DNA from: an uncultured cyanobacterium
Lineage (GTDB): Bacteria > Cyanobacteriota > Cyanobacteriia > Cyanobacteriales > Nostocaceae
Assembly: GCA_903903925.1 (NCBI GenBank)
Contig: CAIVAU010000022.1
Coordinates: 1-58,810 of the forward strand
DNA: 58,810 nt
Direction of reading: 5' to 3'
This document shows positions 54,125 through 58,810 of the stretch, piece after piece. Position 1 is the first letter of the stretch, and each line of letters starts with the position of its first letter. The notes beneath the pieces are model-generated. The model saw only the letters and a program-made list of their open reading frames with translations, searched no databases and was not told the DNA's origin. The position numbers and the translations under genes were made by a program.

Positions 54125-55116
54125 TTCTCCACTGCGAGACTAATGGCAATAAATAGCACGGTCAAACCCTGAATTGCATAAACTACGGTGACTGGTACTC
54201 CTGCATTGCGTTGCATGACGTTGGCACCACTTCTTAAAGCAGCAAAGAATAGGGAAGTCAATACTACACCTAAAACACTACCGCGACTGAGAAATGCGAT
54301 CGCAATTGCATCAAATCCGTAACCAGATGAAACGACTTCAAACAGCCGATATTTCAACCCCATCACTTCAGTTGCACCCGCTAACCCAGCCAACCCACCC
54401 GCTAATCCCATGACTAACATGATGGTACGTTCTACAGAAATCCCGCCGTAACGGGAAGCTGTCGGGTTAAATCCTACAGCAGCAATTTGGTAGCCTAGAG
54501 GCGATCGCACAAGCAACAACCACAAAATCCCCGCTGCAATTAATCCCAGCAAAATTCCTGCATGGGCGAGACTCCCTGGTAGGATAATTGGTAGCTGAGC
54601 AGATTTGGCAATGAGTGGGGAATAAGGACTGGGTGCATTTGGGTCCTTTAATGGGTTTTGAACCAGATAACTGACTAAGTTCATCGCAATGTAGTTCAGC
54701 AGTAAAGTCGTGATGACCTCATTGACTCCCCGTACTGCTTTGAGGTATCCAGGAATCAGACCCCAGACAGTACCAAAAGCAAATCCTGCTAAAAGCGCTA
54801 GTGGTGTATGTATTAAGGCTGGTAGTCCTTGGAAGTATAAACCTACGAGTGCACTTCCTAAGGCACCTAAGTAGATTTGCCCTTCCCCGCCAATATTAAA
54901 TTGACGAGCACGCAGAGCAACTAATACCCCTAAACTGGTTAATAATAAGGGCGTCATCTTGGTCAGGGTGTTGCCAAATCCAAAGTAGGTGGTGAGGGAC
55001 TCTTGGAACAAAGCGGTGTAGGCGGCGATGGGATTTGCGCCAGCTAATATAATTAAAAGAGCGCCAACGAGTAAAGCTGATACTATGGCAATCAGCGGTG
55101 ATACGAGTGGTAACAT
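54112..55116 (-). CDS. Nucleoside/base ABC transporter permease (NupP-like)
   Basis: A 334-residue inner-membrane permease. SPLIAIVSALLVGALLIILA begins the first helix, and the family signature is ARQFNIGGEGQIYLGALGSA (about residue 70), with GYLKAVRGVNEVITTLLLNY as the coupling region and VGFNPTASRYGGISVERTIM later. About nine membrane helices in all. It starts 2 bases after the ATPase stop, a strict operon. The last residues lie in a heptamer repeat. The substrate is inferred from the neighbourhood (uracil or nucleosides). Confidence 0.9.
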   Translation of the reverse strand: MLPLVSPLIAIVSALLVGALLIILAGANPIAAYTALFQESLTTYFGFGNTLTKMTPLLLTSLGVLVALRARQFNIGGEGQIYLGALGSALVGLYFQGLPALIHTPLALLAGFAFGTVWGLIPGYLKAVRGVNEVITTLLLNYIAMNLVSYLVQNPLKDPNAPSPYSPLIAKSAQLPIILPGSLAHAGILLGLIAAGILWLLLVRSPLGYQIAAVGFNPTASRYGGISVERTIMLVMGLAGGLAGLAGATEVMGLKYRLFEVVSSGYGFDAIAIAFLSRGSVLGVVLTSLFFAALRSGANVMQRNAGVPVTVVYAIQGLTVLFIAISLAVENYEL

Positions 55117-55118
55117 TG

Positions 55119-56597
55119 TTAGAGAGTTCCACCTCCCATCAAAAACCCAATTTCCTCTACTGTCACCCTCTTTGTATCCAGAATATCTACAAATTTACCT
55201 CTATACATCACTGCAATACGATCACTCATGGTCAAAAGTTCCTCCAACTCAGTGGAAATATACAAAATAGCTGCACCGCGATCGCGTTCTGCGAATAAGC
55301 GTTGCTGTACTGCTTCTGTCGCCCCTACATCTAAGCCCCGTGTCGGTTGCATCGCGACAATTAACTTTGGTTCCCTTGCTAATTCCCTTGCTAGCACTAC
55401 TTTTTGTTGATTTCCTCCTGATAGTTGACTGACTTTTACGTTTTCGGTTGTCGCCTGGATATTAAATAATTGCATTGCAGATTTAGCATTATTTGCGATC
55501 GCTTCCCTTTGCAATAAAAAGCGACGACAAAAGGGCAATCTCTTGAAAGCTTTTAAAATCAGGTTTTGGGCGATGCTAAACTGCAAAACCAAACCCATTT
55601 TTTGCCGATCTTCTGGGATATAGGCGATGGTGATCCCTTTGGAAGGTTCTGAATGATTAAACTCGATTTTTCCCTGCTTGACAGTTCGCAAACGGGTAAT
55701 AGCATCTGCTAATTCTCGCTGTCCATTTCCATCTACGCCAGCAATTCCTAAAATTTCACCAGCACGTAGTTCAAATGAGACGTTGCGAACAGTAGTCAAA
55801 CCTCGGTCGTCTGCAACTTGCAACTCCTGGACTGATAATACGACTAATCCTGGTGATGCTGGAGATTTATCCAAGCGTAAAGAGACTTCCCGTCCCACCA
55901 TCAATTCGGCTAACTGCTGTGGAGTGGTTGTTGTGGTAGTTGTATTTACGACTACCTTTCCCCGCCGCAATACCGTGACGGTGTTGCACAGATTCATGAC
56001 TTCTTCCAATTTATGACTGATAAAAATTATTGTATGTCCATCTGCTGCAAGTTGACGTAGGATACCAATTAAGGATTCGACTTCTCTTGGTGTCAGGACT
56101 GCGGTAGGTTCATCGAGAATCAATAATTTTGCTTTGCGGTAGAGAACTTTGAGAATTTCTACTCTTTGCTGTAAGCCTACTGGCAAGTTTCCTACTTTGG
56201 CTGTTGGGTCAATTTCTAATCTATAAGCTTGAGATAAGGCTGTGATTTCCTGATGTTTTTGATGTAGGTTTAAATGCCAGTGATTCGACATTCCTAGGAT
56301 AATATTTTCTGTTACAGTCAATTGGGGTACTAGCATGAAGTGCTGATGAATCATGCCAATTCCCAATTTAATAGCTGTACTGGGAGAGTCGAGTTTTACT
56401 GGTTTTTCTTGTAGGTAGATTTGACCGGAATCAGGTTGACAAAGACCACTAATGATGCTCATTAATGTGGTTTTTCCAGCACCATTTTCGCCTAATATGG
56501 CATGAATTGTTCCTGGTTTAATATTGAGGTTGATGTTGTCGTTGGCGATGAATGAGCCAAAGCGTTTTGTAATTCCTTCTAAGTGTAGATATGACAT
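55119..56597 (-). CDS. Nucleoside/base ABC transporter ATPase (two ABC domains, NupO/RbsA-like)
   Basis: A 492-residue double-ABC ATPase. Domain 1: Walker A LGENGAGKTTLMSIISG (about residue 35), signature-like LPVGLQQRVEILKVL and Walker B LLILDEPTAVLTPREVE. Domain 2: the degenerate Walker A IAGVDGNGQRELADAIT, signature LSGGNQQKVVLARELAREPK and Walker B LIVAMQPTRGLD, where the usual catalytic Glu is Gln. This asymmetry is normal for the ribose/nucleoside class. A run of seven Thr (VVVNTTTTTTTPQQL) separates the domains. It is co-transcribed with the two permeases. Confidence 0.92.
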   Translation of the reverse strand: MSYLHLEGITKRFGSFIANDNINLNIKPGTIHAILGENGAGKTTLMSIISGLCQPDSGQIYLQEKPVKLDSPSTAIKLGIGMIHQHFMLVPQLTVTENIILGMSNHWHLNLHQKHQEITALSQAYRLEIDPTAKVGNLPVGLQQRVEILKVLYRKAKLLILDEPTAVLTPREVESLIGILRQLAADGHTIIFISHKLEEVMNLCNTVTVLRRGKVVVNTTTTTTTPQQLAELMVGREVSLRLDKSPASPGLVVLSVQELQVADDRGLTTVRNVSFELRAGEILGIAGVDGNGQRELADAITRLRTVKQGKIEFNHSEPSKGITIAYIPEDRQKMGLVLQFSIAQNLILKAFKRLPFCRRFLLQREAIANNAKSAMQLFNIQATTENVKVSQLSGGNQQKVVLARELAREPKLIVAMQPTRGLDVGATEAVQQRLFAERDRGAAILYISTELEELLTMSDRIAVMYRGKFVDILDTKRVTVEEIGFLMGGGTL

Positions 56598-56631
56598 TAT
56601 GAATTATGAATTATGAATCGGAAGAAGAAAT

Positions 56632-56691
56632 TAGTAGTGCGAGCATCTTGCTCGCTTATAATACACGTGAGCTTTCCGGCTCACACTACTA
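56632..56691. repeat. Hairpin of the GTAGTGCGAGC family
   Basis: TAGTAGTGCGAGC at 56632 faces CACACTACTA at 56682-56691, with GAGCATCTTGCTC and GTGAGC...GCTCAC inner stems. It is related to the 106-bp units at 10372-10590. It lies in the 222-base gap between the SBP and the ATPase genes; a TGAATTA array (56598-56617) lies to its left. Confidence 0.75.
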
Positions 56692-56790
56692 CAAAACTGG
56701 GATGCTCCCCCAAAACTTGGATGTAGTTAGCAAAATACATAGCCACTGCCCACCCTACACCACTGCTATAGCAGAATTCACCTACAAATT

Positions 56791-56817
56791 CTGACTCCTG
56801 ACTCCTGACTCCTGACT
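56791..56817. repeat. TGACTCC heptamer array
   Basis: Three to four copies of CTGACTC end 3 bases before the stop codon of the BMP gene (56820). Confidence 0.85.
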
Positions 56818-56819
56818 AA

Positions 56820-57872
56820 TTAAGTTGTTGCTTGTTTTAAACAACGTGTATTTTTTCCACTTTCTTTGCAATTTTCAAAGATGATTTTTTTAGTGGCGAT
56901 TTCTTGTTTTGTATTTAATGCTTTTTGCTTTATTGGTATGGGAACCATTATCCCAAATTTTCCTAAGGTTAAAATATCTGGTTTTTCTAAGCCAATTGTG
57001 TAGATTTGTCCTTTGAGTTGATTTTGTTTTGCTAGTTCTGCTAAGTAGGCGATCGCTAAATCAATCCGCTTTACAGCGCTTGTTAAAACTGCTTTGGGTG
57101 CAATTTCTAATTGGTCTTTTGTGTTACCAAAGGCGTAAACTCCTTTGTCACTTGCTGTTTGTAAGACGGCGGCTGAGGCATTATCTAACCATTGATAGAT
57201 GACATCAGCGCCAGTGGAAATTAGGGCAAAGGTTGCTTCTTTTGCCTTGGCAACGTCATTCCAGTCACCTGTGAATGTAGAAGTAATTTTTATCTGCGGT
57301 TTGATTGATTTTGCCCCTAATTCAAAGCCGCGTAATTCTTGTTGTGTAGCTTCAAATTCTTGCCCTGCAATATAAGCTAATTGATTAGATTTCGTCATTG
57401 AAGCGCCGACTATACCACACAGATAGCTGGCTTGTAGGTGATCTATCCGCAAGGCGGCTATATTGGAACCACTCACAGCACCGTTGACACCAACAAAGAA
57501 TGTCTTGGGAAACTGCGGCGCGACTTGTTGAATTGCCGCATCAAATTGTCCTCCGTGGGCGAATATTAAGTTATAGCCCTGACGTGCAAAATCTGAGAGG
57601 ACTTCGGTTTGGTCGGCTTGTGGGACTTGTTCTACTTGGGCGGTTTGGACACCCAGCTTCTGTTTGGCAAGCTGTACGCCTTCGTAACCAGATTGATTCC
57701 AAGCTTGATCTGTGATCACTCCAGGGAGGGCGATCGCTACCTTGAACCCTCCACCACTCCCTGGTGTGGATGTCGATGTTTGGCGGCTACTGCAAGCTTT
57801 CAGCAGTAAACTGGTCCCAAAAGTAGCTGAACCATACAAGAGAAATTGACGCCTACTAAAATTTGCTGTCAT
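56820..57872 (-). CDS. BMP-family ABC transporter substrate-binding lipoprotein (Tat signal)
   Basis: A 350-residue BMP/Med-type binding protein for nucleosides. The N-terminus NFSRRQFLLYGSATFGTSLL followed by LKAC is a twin-arginine signal with a lipobox; Cys27 would be lipidated. The domain shows FKVAIALPGVITDQAWNQSG, YEGVQLAKQKLGV, GYNLIFAHGGQFDAAIQQVA and PKTFFVGVNGAVSGSNIAAL, GADVIYQWLDNASAAVLQTA, and KAVLTSAVKRIDLAIAYLAE. It should capture nucleosides or bases outside the inner membrane. It overlaps the preceding PEP-CTERM-like gene by 4 bases (ATGA). Confidence 0.9.
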   Translation of the reverse strand: MTANFSRRQFLLYGSATFGTSLLLKACSSRQTSTSTPGSGGGFKVAIALPGVITDQAWNQSGYEGVQLAKQKLGVQTAQVEQVPQADQTEVLSDFARQGYNLIFAHGGQFDAAIQQVAPQFPKTFFVGVNGAVSGSNIAALRIDHLQASYLCGIVGASMTKSNQLAYIAGQEFEATQQELRGFELGAKSIKPQIKITSTFTGDWNDVAKAKEATFALISTGADVIYQWLDNASAAVLQTASDKGVYAFGNTKDQLEIAPKAVLTSAVKRIDLAIAYLAELAKQNQLKGQIYTIGLEKPDILTLGKFGIMVPIPIKQKALNTKQEIATKKIIFENCKESGKNTRCLKQATT

Positions 57873-58495
57873 TTTTCCATGGAAACTCTGACACCAACTA
57901 TAGTTTGAATTAAGGAACTTCCAGAAAATAAACCTATACCAACAGCCACTAAAATGGCAGGTACGGAATCGGATTCAGGAACTGGCACAATTCGACCCGA
58001 ACCGCTGATTGTGTCGGTAAAAATACCAAAATCACTGATTCGACGACCTGTTGTGACTAAAAAGTACTCTTGCCCAACAGTCAGTTGTTGGCTGAATGCA
58101 ACAGTGTCTGCATTAGTAGTAGTATTTGCGATCAAAACATTGGTTAATGGTTCATTGGGATTAAAACTGTCCTGGTATAAAGCCAAAAAAAGATCCCATG
58201 GTGTGTTCTGTGGTGGCGTAGCTTCAGATACACCGCTTATGGTGTATGAACCAGATTGAGTAACCGTAAAATCGAACACACTGTAGGGGACACTCATTCC
58301 CAATGTGCCATCTTGTTCACCAGAGACGAGAGTGGGGGGATTACCTGGTGCTACACGCCGCCAAATCGGTTGATTTGTTGTATCACCCTGATAAGTCAAG
58401 ACGGAAGCTTCAGAAGATTTCGCCGTAGTAAAAGCAGCTAATGCTAGCCCCAGGATAATCACTAATGATTTTTGGACAGTCTTTGTTTTTAACAT
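57869..58495 (-). CDS. Secreted PEP-CTERM-like protein, first gene of the transporter operon
   Basis: About 208 residues. Signal peptide SLVIILGLALAAFTTAKSSE, with cleavage near SEA. The body (SVFDFTVTQSGSYTISGVSE, then NEPLTNVLIANTTTNADTVA, TVGQEYFLVTTG and TISGSGR) is beta-rich, like a PPC/beta-sandwich. The end VPVPESDSVPAILVAVGIGL followed by a basic tail is the PEP-CTERM layout used for exosortase-dependent surface sorting. Its stop overlaps the BMP start (ATGA), so the two are translationally coupled. The start is ATG 58495; the frame begins at a TTG at 58498. Possibly a surface protein that aids nucleic-acid capture; this is speculation. Confidence 0.75.
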   Translation of the reverse strand: MLKTKTVQKSLVIILGLALAAFTTAKSSEASVLTYQGDTTNQPIWRRVAPGNPPTLVSGEQDGTLGMSVPYSVFDFTVTQSGSYTISGVSEATPPQNTPWDLFLALYQDSFNPNEPLTNVLIANTTTNADTVAFSQQLTVGQEYFLVTTGRRISDFGIFTDTISGSGRIVPVPESDSVPAILVAVGIGLFSGSSLIQTIVGVRVSMEK

Positions 58496-58660
58496 CAATT
58501 CGATTAACTTTTTCTCATAGTTGTCGGAGCAACCTACAAGTGACCAGGACTAATTAACCCATAAGCCACCAGGAGCTTAGAACATTATGCCAAAACGAAA
58601 AGGAGAAAATTACATAAATAAAACTTATGCAAGTTATAACTTTTATTTAACTTTTGCCTA

Positions 58661-58689
58661 TTGTAAAAAAAAGTAAAGGAGTGTAAATT
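58661..58689 (+). promoter_or_regulatory. psbA promoter
   Basis: TTGTAA (58661-58666) and TAAATT (58684-58689) are separated by 17 bases. A start about 7 bases on would give a leader of about 50 bases before the psbA ATG, typical of psbA. The gap upstream (58499-58660) is AT-rich and must also hold the minus-strand promoter of the PEP-CTERM gene. Confidence 0.6.
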
Positions 58690-58746
58690 ATTGTTACAGA
58701 CAAACAAAGTCTGATTCATAAATCAATACCTCGCAATCATAAAACC

Positions 58747-58810
58747 ATGACCGCAACCTTACAACGCACTCGCAGTGCAAATGTGTGGGAGCAATTCTGC
58801 AACTGGATCA
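58747..58810 (+). CDS. psbA: Photosystem II D1 protein (first 21 codons)
   Basis: The window ends inside this gene. The visible residues MTATLQRTRSANVWEQFCNW match the N-terminus of D1, the photosystem II reaction-centre subunit. The residues TRSAN (instead of RESAN-type) vary between D1 copies. Cyanobacteria have several psbA copies with different regulation; this part is too short to tell which form it is. No clear ribosome site precedes the ATG. Confidence 0.95.
   Translation, partial: MTATLQRTRSANVWEQFCNWI

Noticed and set aside
58520..58533. GTTGTCGGAGCAAC as an NtcA site for the transporter operon
   Set aside because: It fits only the loose GT-N10-AC, and on the minus strand a -10 at the canonical distance would fall on the start codon at 58495.

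Overview
The window is chromosomal DNA from a filamentous, probably heterocyst-forming (Nostocales-like) cyanobacterium. Several genes point this way: the first 21 codons of psbA (photosystem II D1) at the right edge, ycf34, a ferrochelatase with a C-terminal chlorophyll-binding tail, the fused arginine dihydrolase/ornithine cyclodeaminase, a SulP/BicA-type transporter and a PEP-CTERM-like secreted protein. GCGATCGC (HIP1) octamers and heptamer tandem repeats (GGAGTCA, GGGAGCA, TGAATTA, CCCAATC, TTTTTAC) between genes agree. The species cannot be named from the sequence alone.

Layout. 1-2300: part of a P-loop ATPase, an HNH nuclease with a small partner, a PD-(D/E)XK-like protein and a coiled-coil protein. 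2391-20959: mostly housekeeping and membrane genes (semialdehyde dehydrogenase, SGNH hydrolase, tRNA nucleotidyltransferase, ycf34, di-haem cytochrome, RNA m5C methyltransferase, GT2-GtrA fusion, hemH, purB, YihY, aspartoacylase, GNAT). 21209-26020: a VMAP-type HTH/AAA ATPase, decayed genes (a SagD-type YcaO enzyme and a second AAA ATPase), then an ECF sigma factor overlapping a TPR gene. 26299-40630: aminotransferase, AlkA-like glycosylase, argZ/agrE, lepA, a histidine kinase, two periplasmic binding proteins, Nudix and small unknown genes. 40795-45593: an accessory island ending at tRNA-Gly(CCC), with two truncated transposons joined to each other, a truncated pentapeptide protein, an AT-rich ATPase plus partner cassette and an HsdR relic. 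45701-49632: holB, a SulP transporter and a TPR gene. 49908-58495: a uracil-catabolism cluster (urc1, urc4, upp) converging on a five-gene operon for a BMP-type nucleoside/base ABC transporter. 58747 to the end: psbA.

The most coherent system is the right-hand 8.6 kb. The transporter operon should import nucleosides or bases, Upp would convert uracil to UMP, and Urc1 and Urc4 belong to the URC ring-degradation route. An exact canonical NtcA promoter (GTA-N8-TAC-N22-TAN3T) lies upstream of urc1, suggesting pyrimidines are used as a nitrogen source under nitrogen limitation. Further NtcA-type sites lie upstream of a small conserved gene (40370), argZ/agrE and the ECF sigma gene, so nitrogen scavenging is a theme.

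The second candidate is the two-gene ATPase cassette at 43539-45155 (ABC-type ATPase with a DUF3696-like end plus a 129-residue protein of no recognised family). It lies between restriction and transposon debris and a tRNA gene and has the look of an uncharacterised defence module. The intergenic DNA is also unusual: heptamer arrays bound MITE-like elements and supply the 3' ends of several genes, and one hairpin family has its loop inverted between copies.
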